Shown here piece after piece: positions 1-9,322 of a stretch of DNA of 33,981 nt. Under the pieces are notes generated by a model, which searched no databases, was not told the DNA's origin, and worked only from the letters and a program-made list of their open reading frames with translations. Numbering within the stretch: position 1 is the first letter of the stretch; the number at the start of each line of letters is the position of its first letter. The stretch is taken from positions 1-33,981 of the forward strand of contig NZ_JAJFAT010000021.1 in NCBI RefSeq assembly GCF_020711195.1, written 5' to 3'. Made by a program: the position numbers and the translations under genes. Source of the DNA: Halanaerobium polyolivorans (GTDB taxonomy: Bacteria; Bacillota; Halanaerobiia; Halanaerobiales; Halanaerobiaceae).

Positions 1-74
1 CCCGATAGCTCAGTTGGTAGAGCAGGTGACTGTTAATCATCTTGTCGCAAGTTCGAGTCTTGCTCGGGGAGCCA
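1..74 (+). tRNA. tRNA-Asn (GTT), 5' end cut by window edge
   Basis: A cloverleaf can be drawn: the D-arm contains AGCTCAGTTGGTAGAGC, the anticodon stem GGTGA/TCATC (one G-T pair) encloses the loop CTGTTAA with anticodon GTT at 32-34, and the T-arm is GCAAG-TTCGAGT-CTTGC. The 3' acceptor strand TCGGGGA is followed by G and an encoded CCA. Its 5' partner should be TCCCCGA, but the window opens at CCCGA, so two bases lie outside. Confidence 0.95.
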
Positions 75-246
75 TTTTTGAGATATAATTGTCAGAATAA
101 TTTCATTAATAAAATAACTTTCATATAGATGCCGTTAAAGCCAGTACATACAAGGTGGGATCAAATGATGTGTGTTAAAATGGGAGTTAAAAGAATATTA
201 AAAAATTTGCATATCTTTACATTCTTTTCATTATTTTTAAAATTAT

Positions 247-275
247 TTGACAAATCTGAAAAAAAGTGCTATACT
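247..275 (+). promoter_or_regulatory. sigma-A promoter of a short leader RNA
   Basis: TTGACA (247-252), a 17-base spacer and TATACT (270-275) form a near-perfect housekeeping promoter. Transcription would start near 282, about 55 bases before the terminator stem at 336. It would drive either a free small RNA or a leader for the membrane gene at 540. No comparably good promoter was seen between 410 and 540. Confidence 0.75.
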
Positions 276-330
276 ATTTCTAGTGAGAAAATAATTCGGG
301 AAAAATTGAATATAAAATTAGGTGGAGAAA

Positions 331-348
331 ATGAGAAAACCTTATTGA
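331..348 (+). other. possible 5-codon leader peptide (MRKPY)
   Basis: A ribosome-binding-like GGTGGAG (321-327) is followed 3 bases later by ATG AGA AAA CCT TAT TGA. The five codons overlap the left arm of the terminator at 336-356, so a ribosome here would hinder hairpin formation. That arrangement suits attenuation. The spacing to GGTGGAG is short and the ORF is tiny, so chance is a real alternative. Confidence 0.3.
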
Positions 349-409
349 TAATAACTTGAGCTAACTATGTCCAAATACTTTTATTAGTTGTTATCAATAA
401 GGTTTTTTT
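336..409 (+). terminator. long-stem intrinsic terminator / attenuator
   Basis: Arm 336-356 pairs with 386-406 over 21 positions with one G-T wobble and a 29-base loop, and the right arm runs into a 7-T tract. The stem is A/T-rich but very long. It lies between the promoter at 247 and the membrane gene at 540. The rest of the gap up to 540 holds no gene that I can support. Confidence 0.8.
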
Positions 410-539
410 CGTTGAAACCTTAATTAATAATAGAGAGGGGGATAGAAAAGTAGTACTTAGTTTGATTTAATTTCATAATATTATGACTATATTATCTTTA
501 TTATCTATTAGGAAAATCAAAAATTAGGAGGATTATTAT

Positions 540-1415
540 ATGGGAATTACTTTAAATTTAGTTTTAGCAGCTTTTGGTGGAGGTCTTTTCGGATCAGCAA
601 TTGGTGCATTACCCGCATTTATTTTTACAGGCTTTTTAGTACTAGCTGGTGAAGCTTTAGCACTAGCTGGTGGAACTGCAGATTTTACAGGAGTTATAGC
701 ATTTGGTACTTTATTTGGTCCACATATCGCTTTTGCTGGTGGAGCAGCTGCAACAGCTTATGCTGCAAGCAAAGGTAAAATTGAAGGTGGAGCAAATATT
801 TTAAAACCTTTAATGGGTGTTAGAGAAAACTGGGATATCTTACTTGTTGGTGGAGTTTTCGGTGTTTTAGGTCTAGTAGTTAATCAATTCTTAGCTTCAA
901 TCGGAACTCCTAGTGATACAATCGCTATTACTGTTGTAGTTTCTGCTTTAGTTCATAGAGTTGCTTTTGGTGAAACAGGTATCTTTGGTAAATATGATCC
1001 AGAAGTAAGTGATTCAAGATGGAGTATTACACCTGATATTGCTTGGTTACCATGGCAGATGAATCTTTCTCAATTAATTCCAATTGGTTTAGGTACAGGT
1101 TTAGTTGCTGGATTTATTGCAATAGAGACTGGTACAGTATTTATTATGTTTGGTATTACAGCTGCTTCTTTAATTGTTCTGCAGATAATGGGTGAAGGTC
1201 CAGTTACTCACCATATCGCTTTCCCTGCAGCAGCGGCAGCAATGGCTACAAATAGTGTTATCTGGGGTGGAATTTTCGGTGTTCTCGGTGCTATCTTAGG
1301 TGAATTCTATGCTCGCTTATTCTACAGTTGGGGAGATACTCACATTGACCCTCCTGCAGCTACAATCGCAACATTAATTACAGCTGCAATGTTATTCTTA
1401 GGATTCTCATTCTAA
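540..1415 (+). CDS. polytopic membrane protein with internal duplication, candidate glycerol permease
   Basis: 291 aa, very hydrophobic, about 8-9 membrane segments. I do not recognise it as a named family, and it has no NPA motifs, so it is not a MIP/GlpF channel. The protein is two related halves: GP-H62-IAF with an Ala-rich stretch, then GGVFGVLG (104-111); and GP..HH225-IAF with another Ala-rich stretch, then GGIFGVLG (243-250). Each half also starts with a Gly-rich helix (13-31 and 183-198). The ATG has an excellent AGGAGG site. It stands 128 bases before glpK in the same direction, where glycerol bacteria often keep glpF. A glycerol uptake role is inferred only from this position and from the aquaporin-like two-half design; another polyol or an ion is possible. 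Confidence 0.85.
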   Translation: MGITLNLVLAAFGGGLFGSAIGALPAFIFTGFLVLAGEALALAGGTADFTGVIAFGTLFGPHIAFAGGAAATAYAASKGKIEGGANILKPLMGVRENWDILLVGGVFGVLGLVVNQFLASIGTPSDTIAITVVVSALVHRVAFGETGIFGKYDPEVSDSRWSITPDIAWLPWQMNLSQLIPIGLGTGLVAGFIAIETGTVFIMFGITAASLIVLQIMGEGPVTHHIAFPAAAAAMATNSVIWGGIFGVLGAILGEFYARLFYSWGDTHIDPPAATIATLITAAMLFLGFSF

Positions 1416-1537
1416 GTTAAACTTACGCTTAACAAATTAATTATAGTTTGAAATTAGATAAATAGATTGTTTTCACTATGATTAATGTAAGACCTTTAAT
1501 AGATTCATGTAAAATAACAAAATAACAAGAGGAGTGA

Positions 1538-3040
<1,503 letters not shown>

Positions 3041-3088
3041 AAAAATAATATAAAGATAAAATTATATTATTGGACATAGAAAATTAGA

Positions 3089-3138
3089 AAGCCCAATCCA
3101 GACAGCATATTTATTTATGGTGTCTGGTTGGGTTTTTA
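3089..3138 (+). terminator. intrinsic terminator after glpK
   Basis: CCCAATCCAGACA (from 3092) pairs with TGTCTGGTTGGG (3121-3132) with one bulge, followed by five T. No clear promoter lies between it and 3180, so partial read-through into the dehydrogenase operon is likely. Confidence 0.8.
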
Positions 3139-3179
3139 TTTATCTTAGTTATAAAAATTTGAATTAGGAGGAATTTAAA

Positions 3180-4658
3180 TTGTCTCAAAACAAATATGAT
3201 GTAATTATTGTTGGAGGAGGCATTTCTGGTTGTGCTGTTGCCTGGAAACTTGCCAGGTATAATCTAGATGTTCTATTATTAGAAAAAGATCCAGATGTTG
3301 CAACTGGTACAACTAAAGCTAATACTGCTATTATCCATGCTGGATATAATGCAGATCCAGAAAAGCAAAAAGGACGTTTAAATAACAAAGGTAATATTCA
3401 GATAAAACAAATTGTAAAAGATTTAAATATACCTTTTGAAGAAATTGGTTCATTAGTGGTTGGTATGGAGGGCGATGATTTAAGTGTTTTAGATGAATTA
3501 TTAGAAAAAGGAAAAAGAAATGGAGTAGAAGGCCTAGAAATAGTTGATAGAGAATGGCTGCTGAGAGAAGAGCCACATATCAACAAAGATGTTGTTGCTG
3601 CTTTATGGGCTCCAACTGCTGGCATTATTACTCCCTGGGAATTTGCCTTAGCTATGGCTCAAAATGCTGTTGCTAATGGAGCAGAAATTCAATTAGAAAC
3701 AGAAGTATTAGATGTATATACTGAAAATGGAAAAGTTACAGGTGTAAAAACCAATAAAGGAGATTATCAGACTGATTATGTAGTCAATGCAGCTGGTTTA
3801 TATGCTGATGATCTTGCTAAAATGGTAGGGGTAGAAAAAATTGAAATCCATCCTCGTAAAGGTGAATACTATATTTATGATCATGCTAAAGACTTTGAAA
3901 TCAATCACGTTCTCTTCCCAATCCCAACTAAAATTTCTAAGGGAATAGTTTGTACTCCTACTGTAGAAGATAATTTACTTATTGGGCCTACCTCAGATTT
4001 TGTAGATAGCAAAGAAGATTTAGCTACAACAAGAGAAGGATTAGATCATGTCTTTGAGGGTGCTCAAAAAATGTTCCCTGACCTTACTCTTCAAGATTCA
4101 ATCAGAGTTTTTGCAGGCTTAAGAGCTGCTGATAAAACAGAAGATTTTGTTATAGAGGCAGCAGATACTGTAGATGGTTTTGTTAATGTTGCTGGAATCC
4201 AGTCACCTGGATTATCTTCAGCTCCTGCAATAGCTGATTTGACAGCAGAGATATTAGAAGATTTAGGTTTAACTTTAGAAGAAAAGAAAGATGTTATTGA
4301 AACTAGAGAAGAACCTGTAAGATTTTATGAAATGTCAAATGAAGAAAGAGCAGAATATGTTGAAGATAATAAAGAATATGGTAAAATAATTTGTCGTTGT
4401 GAAACAGTTTCATATAAAGAAATCTTAGATGCTATTCATGGTCCTGTTGGAGCAAGAACAGTTAATGCAGTTAAAAGAAGAACTAGAGCCGGTGCAGGTA
4501 GATGCCAGGGTGGTTTCTGTGGACCAAGAGTAACTCAAATTTTAGCAGATGAACTGGGCATTGATACCACTGAAGTCAGATTAGAAAAAAATAATTCAAA
4601 AATTGTTGAACACAAAATAAAAGGTTTACTCGGAAGTAAGGTGATTGATAATGCTTAA
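3180..4658 (+). CDS. glpA: FAD-dependent glycerol-3-phosphate dehydrogenase, GlpA-like with BFD domain
   Basis: 492 aa. Oxidises glycerol-3-phosphate to dihydroxyacetone phosphate. Residues 9-40 form the Rossmann FAD site (VGGGISG followed by a strand ending in LEKD), and a DAO-type oxidoreductase body follows. The C-terminus carries a BFD-like [2Fe-2S] domain with C405, C407, C442 and C447 (CRC...C...C), as in anaerobic GlpA. The start is TTG behind TTAGGAGGAA. It overlaps the next gene by 8 bases, so translation is probably coupled. With the next two genes it forms the trio known from Thermotoga and Clostridia glycerol loci, which lacks a GlpC-type membrane subunit. Confidence 0.93.
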   Translation: MSQNKYDVIIVGGGISGCAVAWKLARYNLDVLLLEKDPDVATGTTKANTAIIHAGYNADPEKQKGRLNNKGNIQIKQIVKDLNIPFEEIGSLVVGMEGDDLSVLDELLEKGKRNGVEGLEIVDREWLLREEPHINKDVVAALWAPTAGIITPWEFALAMAQNAVANGAEIQLETEVLDVYTENGKVTGVKTNKGDYQTDYVVNAAGLYADDLAKMVGVEKIEIHPRKGEYYIYDHAKDFEINHVLFPIPTKISKGIVCTPTVEDNLLIGPTSDFVDSKEDLATTREGLDHVFEGAQKMFPDLTLQDSIRVFAGLRAADKTEDFVIEAADTVDGFVNVAGIQSPGLSSAPAIADLTAEILEDLGLTLEEKKDVIETREEPVRFYEMSNEERAEYVEDNKEYGKIICRCETVSYKEILDAIHGPVGARTVNAVKRRTRAGAGRCQGGFCGPRVTQILADELGIDTTEVRLEKNNSKIVEHKIKGLLGSKVIDNA

Positions 4659-5931
4659 AGTAAAAAAAGATGTAGTTGTTATTGGTGGTGGACCAGCTGG
4701 TTTAGCTGCTGCAGCTGAAGTTTATGATAATGGGGTAGAAGATGTAATAATCCTTGAGCGTGACTTTGAGCTTGGTGGTATTTTACCACAATGTATTCAC
4801 AATGGATTTGGCCTCCATTACTTTAAAGAAGAGTTAACTGGACCTGAATATTCACAGAGGTTTGAAAATGATGTAGAAGAAAGAGATATAGAAGTAAAAT
4901 TGGACACTATGGTTTTAGATGTAACTCCTGATAGAAAAGTTTATGCGATGAATCAGGAAGAAGGTTTTCTAGAAATTGAAGCTGGTGCAGTAATACTTGC
5001 TATGGGCTGTAGAGAAAGAACAGCTGGAGCTCTTGGTATTCCTGGCACAAGACCTGCTGGTGTTTTAACGGCTGGTACAGCACAGCGTTTTACAAATATT
5101 GAAGGTTATGTACCTGGAGAAGAAGTTGTAATCCTTGGTTCTGGAGATATAGGCTTAATTATGGCCAGAAGAATGAGATTAGAAGGTGCAGATGTAAAGG
5201 CTGTTTGTGAAATTCTACCATATACAGGTGGATTAACCAGAAATGTTGTTCAGTGTTTAGAAGATTATGATATTCCTTTACTGCTTAACCATACTGTGAC
5301 TAAAATAATTGGTAATGATCGACTTGAAGCAGTAGAAATTACTGAAGTTGATGAAAACATGAAACCTAAACCTGAAACTTCAAAGATCATTAAAGCTGAC
5401 ACCTTACTTCTTTCAGTTGGCTTAATTCCTGAAAATGAACTCTCCAAAAAAGCAGATGTAGTTCTTGATGATACTACAGGAGGACCATTTGTAAATGAGG
5501 GACGTGAAACAAATATAGAGGGAATTTTTGCCTGTGGTAATGTTTTACATGTACATGATTTAGTTGACTGGGTTACTCAAGAGTCACAAATTGCTGGTAA
5601 CTGGGCTGCTAAATATGTTAAAGGAGAATATAAAAGAACTGGATCTAAAATTAAAATGAAAGCTGGCGAAAATGTCAGTTATGTAATTCCTCATACAATT
5701 GAGCTTGATGGCTCAGATAGAAATAGAATGCCACTTTATATGAGGGTTTCTACTCCTTTAATGGCAGTTGACATTAATTTATATGCTGATGGAGAAAAAC
5801 TATATTCTTTCTCTGAACCATTTGCAAAACCTGGAGAAATGATTACAGTTCCTTTAGCTCAAAAAACTCTTGATGATTTAGATGATGTTAAAGAAATTAG
5901 AGTGGATATTATAGAAAAGGAGGGACAATAA
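4651..5931 (+). CDS. NAD(P)/FAD-dependent oxidoreductase, GlpB-like partner subunit
   Basis: 426 aa from ATG 4651. This start has GGTG at 4640-4643; an in-frame TTG six bases earlier is less well placed. An N-terminal FAD motif (VVIGGGPAGLAA) and a second nucleotide site in mid-protein (VVILGSGDIGLI) give a two-dinucleotide-binding flavoprotein. GGILPQCIHNGFG and GCRERT are typical of the small-subunit-like oxidoreductases paired with BFD-domain GlpA-like proteins. Its probable job is to pass electrons from the glycerol-3-phosphate dehydrogenase to a soluble carrier or NAD. Which acceptor is used cannot be told from sequence. Confidence 0.9.
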   Translation: MLKVKKDVVVIGGGPAGLAAAAEVYDNGVEDVIILERDFELGGILPQCIHNGFGLHYFKEELTGPEYSQRFENDVEERDIEVKLDTMVLDVTPDRKVYAMNQEEGFLEIEAGAVILAMGCRERTAGALGIPGTRPAGVLTAGTAQRFTNIEGYVPGEEVVILGSGDIGLIMARRMRLEGADVKAVCEILPYTGGLTRNVVQCLEDYDIPLLLNHTVTKIIGNDRLEAVEITEVDENMKPKPETSKIIKADTLLLSVGLIPENELSKKADVVLDDTTGGPFVNEGRETNIEGIFACGNVLHVHDLVDWVTQESQIAGNWAAKYVKGEYKRTGSKIKMKAGENVSYVIPHTIELDGSDRNRMPLYMRVSTPLMAVDINLYADGEKLYSFSEPFAKPGEMITVPLAQKTLDDLDDVKEIRVDIIEKEGQ

Positions 5932-6309
5932 ATGAAAGAAACTAAAACCCTGACTTGTGTTGCTTGTCCAAAGGGTTGTGAAGTAACAGTAGAATTTGAA
6001 GGAAATGAGATTTTAAATATTGATGGACATGCCTGTCCTCAGGGTCAAACTTATGCAGAAGAAGAAATTGTTGCTCCTACTAGAATATTACCTACTACAG
6101 TAAGAGTAAAAGGGGGAGCACTTCCTCTCTGTCCAGTAAAAACTTCAAAACAAATACCCTTAGAGATTATCCATGATGCAATGGAGATAATTGGTCAAAA
6201 AGAAGTAGAGGCACCAATAGAAATAGGGCAGGTAATAGTAGAAAATATTCTTGACACAGGTGCTGATGTTGTGGCTACAAGAGATCTCCCAAGGAAAATT
6301 GAGGTGTAA
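5932..6309 (+). CDS. DUF1667 cysteine-rich protein
   Basis: 125 aa, starting directly after the previous stop codon, with GGAGGGA upstream. The N-terminus has C9-x2-C12-x3-C16 and C35, with a further C67 in LCPVKT. This pattern fits an iron-sulfur or zinc site and matches the DUF1667 family, which in several anaerobes follows the same two flavoprotein genes. It is most likely the third subunit of the dehydrogenase complex, standing where E. coli uses GlpC. It has no membrane segment, so the complex looks soluble. The function is inferred from context. Confidence 0.9.
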   Translation: MKETKTLTCVACPKGCEVTVEFEGNEILNIDGHACPQGQTYAEEEIVAPTRILPTTVRVKGGALPLCPVKTSKQIPLEIIHDAMEIIGQKEVEAPIEIGQVIVENILDTGADVVATRDLPRKIEV

Positions 6310-6312
6310 ATT

Positions 6313-6834
6313 GTGAAATTAAAAGATAAAAAAATTGCGATGTTAATTGGACCAGGATATGAAGACTTGGAATTTTGGGTTGTATACATGAGAATGATCG
6401 AAGAAGGAGCAGAAGTTGATGTAGTTGGGGTTGAAAAAGGTGTAGAATACTCAAGTAAACATGGTTGTCTTAAAAAGGCTGCAGACTACACAGCTGCTGA
6501 AGTTCTAGATAATGATTATGATGGTGTTTTAGTTCCAGGTGGATGGACACCAGACAAAATCCGTAGAGATGCTGATGTTGTAGAATTGGTCAGGAAAAAC
6601 CATGATGCCGGTAAAATAATAGGCCTGATCTGTCATGCTGGACTTGTTGGAATTTCAGCTGGTATTGTTAACAGTAAAGCAACTGGCTCATTAGGTATAA
6701 AAGATGACTGCATCAATGCAGGTGCTGAATGGGTTGATGAAGCTGCCTTTAAAGATAAAAATATTGTTTGGGGCAGAGTAGTCAAAGATATTCCTGCCTA
6801 TTGCAGAGAGCTTGTTGCAGCATTAGCAGATTAA
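6313..6834 (+). CDS. DJ-1/PfpI family protein
   Basis: 173 aa, GTG start behind GAGGTG, three bases after the DUF1667 stop, so it is the last gene of the operon. E17 in GYEDLEF and the nucleophile-elbow C107-H108 in ICHAG are the family's key residues. DJ-1/PfpI members include glyoxalases, deglycases and proteases. In a pathway that makes dihydroxyacetone phosphate, a source of methylglyoxal, an aldehyde-detoxifying role is the most sensible guess. It is not proven by sequence. Confidence 0.9.
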   Translation: MKLKDKKIAMLIGPGYEDLEFWVVYMRMIEEGAEVDVVGVEKGVEYSSKHGCLKKAADYTAAEVLDNDYDGVLVPGGWTPDKIRRDADVVELVRKNHDAGKIIGLICHAGLVGISAGIVNSKATGSLGIKDDCINAGAEWVDEAAFKDKNIVWGRVVKDIPAYCRELVAALAD

Positions 6835-6890
6835 TTTAAAAATAGCCTTATAATTTAGGATGAAATTTTAAAACTTGAAAGATGGTTTGT

Positions 6891-6939
6891 TTTTAGCTAT
6901 GGTGAAGTATTTAATATTTTGCCATAGCTAAATTCTCTT
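6891..6939 (+). terminator. hairpin ending the glycerol-3-phosphate operon
   Basis: TTTAGCTATGG (6892-6902) pairs perfectly with CCATAGCTAAA (6922-6932) over 11 bases, then TTCTCTTT follows. The tail is not a pure T run, so termination may be weak. It is the only structured element in the 301-base gap 6835-7135 apart from the promoter candidate. Confidence 0.6.
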
Positions 6940-6990
6940 TATATGAAATTACTATATTTGTTAATTTTTAATAATTTTATAAGTTCTTAA

Positions 6991-7018
6991 TTGTTTGATT
7001 ATTTAAAATTAATATGAT
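6991..7018 (+). promoter_or_regulatory. candidate promoter for dhaKLM
   Basis: TTGTTT (6991-6996), a 16-base spacer and TATGAT (7013-7018). It lies 118 bases before dhaK in very A/T-rich DNA, so chance matches are common. No clear operator was seen beside it. Confidence 0.35.
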
Positions 7019-7135
7019 AAAATTACTATGATGAAGAGAGAGCATGAAAAGTATTAATTAAACTTTCCAAGTTAAATAGAGAAAGATTTAGATTTTTTTA
7101 AAATAAATCAAAATAATAAAAGGAGGAGTTTAGTT

Positions 7136-8128
7136 ATGAAGAAAAAATTAGTTAATAATCCAGATCATGTTGTAGAGGAAATGGTAGAAGGTATAGTTCT
7201 TGCTGATCCAGATAAGCTGAGCAAGGTTGAAGGCTATAATGTAGTTGTAAGAAAAGATAGCCCTAATGAAAAAGTTGCTCTTGTAAGTGGTGGTGGAAGC
7301 GGTCACGAACCAACTCATGCTGGATTTGTTGGTGAAGGTATGTTAGATGGAGCAATTGCTGGTGATGTTTTTACTTCTCCTACTCCTGATGCTGTTTTTG
7401 AAGCAATTAAAGCAGTAGATGGTGGAAAAGGTGTTCTCTTAGTAATTAAAAACTATACCGGAGATGTTATGAACTTTGAAATGGCAGCTGAAATGGCTGA
7501 AGCTGAAGGTATCGAAGTAGATCATGTAGTTGTAGATGACGATGTAGCTGTTGAAGATAGTTTATATACCACTGGTAGACGTGGTGTAGCAGGTACCATT
7601 TTCGTTCATAAAATTGCCGGTGCAAAAGCAGAAGCTGGAGCAGAATTAGCTGAAGTAAAAGAAGTTGCAGAAAAAGTTATAAAAAATGTTAAAACCAAAG
7701 GTATGGCTTTATATCCTTGCCGTGTTCCTTCCGCTGAAGAATCTACCTTTACTTTAGATGAAGATGAAATTGAACTAGGTATTGGTATTCATGGTGAGCC
7801 AGGAACAGAAAGAACAGAAATTATGAAAGCAGATGACATTTTAGATGAACTTTTAGGCAGTGTTATTGAAGATCTTCCATATGAATCTGGTGATGATGTA
7901 GCATTAATGATTAATGGTATGGGTGGAACTCCATTAATGGAACTATTTGTTGCCAATAGAAGAGCCAATCAAGTACTTGAAGAAAAAGGAATTAACATTT
8001 ATAAAACATTTGTTGGGGAGTATATGACTTCATTAGAAATGGCTGGAGTTTCTGTAACACTACTCAAGCTTGATGATGAATTGAAAGAACTTTTAGATGC
8101 TCCAACAGAAATCAATATAATGAAATAA
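7136..8128 (+). CDS. dhaK: PTS-dependent dihydroxyacetone kinase, substrate-binding subunit DhaK
   Basis: 330 aa, the usual size. It binds dihydroxyacetone as a covalent hemiaminal on histidine and presents it for phosphorylation. H219 in GIGIHGEPG is that histidine, and GGGSGHEPTHAGF (52-64) forms the substrate pocket. ATG is behind AAAGGAGGAG. First gene of dhaK-dhaL-dhaM, with short gaps of 34 and 26 bases. Single-chain ATP-type Dha kinases are about 550-590 aa; the split into DhaK, DhaL and an EIIA partner marks this as the PEP-dependent type. Product is dihydroxyacetone phosphate for glycolysis. Confidence 0.97.
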   Translation: MKKKLVNNPDHVVEEMVEGIVLADPDKLSKVEGYNVVVRKDSPNEKVALVSGGGSGHEPTHAGFVGEGMLDGAIAGDVFTSPTPDAVFEAIKAVDGGKGVLLVIKNYTGDVMNFEMAAEMAEAEGIEVDHVVVDDDVAVEDSLYTTGRRGVAGTIFVHKIAGAKAEAGAELAEVKEVAEKVIKNVKTKGMALYPCRVPSAEESTFTLDEDEIELGIGIHGEPGTERTEIMKADDILDELLGSVIEDLPYESGDDVALMINGMGGTPLMELFVANRRANQVLEEKGINIYKTFVGEYMTSLEMAGVSVTLLKLDDELKELLDAPTEINIMK

Positions 8129-8162
8129 GCTATTAAGATAGTTATTGAAGGAGGACTTATTT

Positions 8163-8792
8163 GTGACTGAGAAAAGCAAAGAAATTCTGGATAAATTAGC
8201 AGATGTAATTATTGAAAATAAGAAGCACCTAACAAAATTAGATTCTGCTATAGGTGATGGTGACCATGGAATTAATATGGCAAGAGGTTTTAAAGAAGTT
8301 AAAGAAAAAATAAATGGAAATAATTATGAAACAAATCAAGAACTACTTAAATCTGTAGCTATGACCTTAATATCTACAGTTGGTGGTGCTTCTGGACCTC
8401 TATATGGAACTGCTTTCCTTTATATAAGCAAGGTAATACCTGATGCTGATTTTACTATTGATTCACTGATAGAGATAGGTCAATCTGCTGTTGATGGAAT
8501 CCAAAAAAGAGGTAAGGCTGAACAGGGAGAGAAAACCATGTTGGATGCAATAATCCCTGCTGTAGATGCACTGAAAGAAAGCAAGGAAAATGGTGATGAT
8601 TTAGAAGAAGCCTTACAAAAATGCAAAGTAAAAGCAGAAGAAGGTATGAAAGCCACAATTCCTATGCAGGCTACAAAAGGTAGAGCAAGTTATCTTGGTG
8701 AAAGAAGTATCGGCCATCAAGATCCAGGAGCTACTTCAAGTTATTTAATGATCAAAACTATAGTAGATGAACTATATAAATACAAAGACTAA
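8163..8792 (+). CDS. dhaL: PTS-dependent dihydroxyacetone kinase, ADP-binding subunit DhaL
   Basis: 209 aa from GTG 8163. An in-frame TTG at 8145 lies before the AAGGAGGAC ribosome site (8149-8157), so it cannot be the start; the GTG stands 5 bases after that site. D27 and the GDGDHG loop (D32, D34) are the magnesium/ADP ligands of DhaL. In this family the bound ADP stays on the protein and is rephosphorylated by DhaM, so it acts as a cofactor. The C-terminal ...RASYLGERSIGHQDPGA segment is also typical. Confidence 0.96.
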   Translation: MTEKSKEILDKLADVIIENKKHLTKLDSAIGDGDHGINMARGFKEVKEKINGNNYETNQELLKSVAMTLISTVGGASGPLYGTAFLYISKVIPDADFTIDSLIEIGQSAVDGIQKRGKAEQGEKTMLDAIIPAVDALKESKENGDDLEEALQKCKVKAEEGMKATIPMQATKGRASYLGERSIGHQDPGATSSYLMIKTIVDELYKYKD

Positions 8793-8818
8793 TCTCTTTA
8801 AATGATTGGAGTGAGTAG

Positions 8819-9211
8819 ATGGTTAATATTTTATTAGTTTCTCACAGTGTAGAGATAGCTGAAGGAACCAAAGAATTAGCAGAACAGATGAAACAAGGTG
8901 AAGTAGAAATAGCTGCAGTTGGAGGAACAGAAGCTGGAGAGCTTGGTACTAATCCAGATGCAATAAAATCTGCAGTTAATGAAATTGATAAAAGTGATGG
9001 CTTAATCATTTTAGCTGATTTAGGTAGTGCTGTTATGAGTGTAAATATGGTCTTAGATTGGCTTGATGATGAGGTCAGAGCAAAGATACAGTTAGCAGAT
9101 GCCCCATTTGTAGAAGGAGCTGTTATTGCAGCAGTTGAATCAGGAATGGGTAACTCGATGGAAGAAATATTATCTTCTATAGAATCTGCTGAGATAATCA
9201 AGAAAAATTAA
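8819..9211 (+). CDS. dhaM: PTS-dependent dihydroxyacetone kinase, phosphotransferase subunit DhaM (EIIA domain only)
   Basis: 130 aa. H9 in LLVSHS is the phosphoryl-carrying histidine of the EIIA-mannose fold. E. coli DhaM carries additional HPr and enzyme I domains; this one has only the EIIA part, as in Gram-positive bacteria, so it depends on separate HPr and EI, which are not in this window. ATG behind TGGAGTGAG. Last gene of the operon, followed by a terminator. Confidence 0.95.
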   Translation: MVNILLVSHSVEIAEGTKELAEQMKQGEVEIAAVGGTEAGELGTNPDAIKSAVNEIDKSDGLIILADLGSAVMSVNMVLDWLDDEVRAKIQLADAPFVEGAVIAAVESGMGNSMEEILSSIESAEIIKKN

Positions 9212-9230
9212 AAAAACAAAGCTTATTTAA

Positions 9231-9265
9231 GGCGGGTCAGTATTAATTTACTGGCTCGTTTTTAA
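9231..9265 (+). terminator. intrinsic terminator after dhaM
   Basis: CGGGTCAGTA pairs with TACTGGCTCG (two G-T wobbles, small loop), then a T run from about 9259. It separates dhaKLM from the fructose operon. Confidence 0.85.
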
Positions 9266-9293
9266 TTTTGTAACAAATTTTTTGAAAATTATG

Positions 9294-9322
9294 TTGACAA
9301 ACAAAATTCAATCCTATATAAT
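9294..9322 (+). promoter_or_regulatory. consensus promoter of the fructose operon
   Basis: TTGACA (9294-9299), exactly 17 bases, then TATAAT (9317-9322): a perfect sigma-A promoter 55 bases before the DeoR-type regulator. Such a strong promoter normally needs repression, which fits the repeated sites around it. Confidence 0.85.

Noticed and set aside
129-359. 76-codon ORF between tRNA-Asn and the glycerol locus
   Set aside because: It runs through the consensus promoter (247-275) and into the terminator arm, has no ribosome site and no recognisable composition.
4645-4650. TTG start for the GlpB-like gene
   Set aside because: It would lie only one base after GGTG; ATG at 4651 has proper spacing.
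8145-8162. TTG start for dhaL
   Set aside because: The ribosome-binding site AAGGAGGAC lies inside this stretch, so translation must begin after it, at GTG 8163.
8842-9201. 119-codon minus-strand ORF opposite dhaM
   Set aside because: Antisense shadow of a clear DhaM gene; low-complexity Ser/Ala/Ile composition and no ribosome site.
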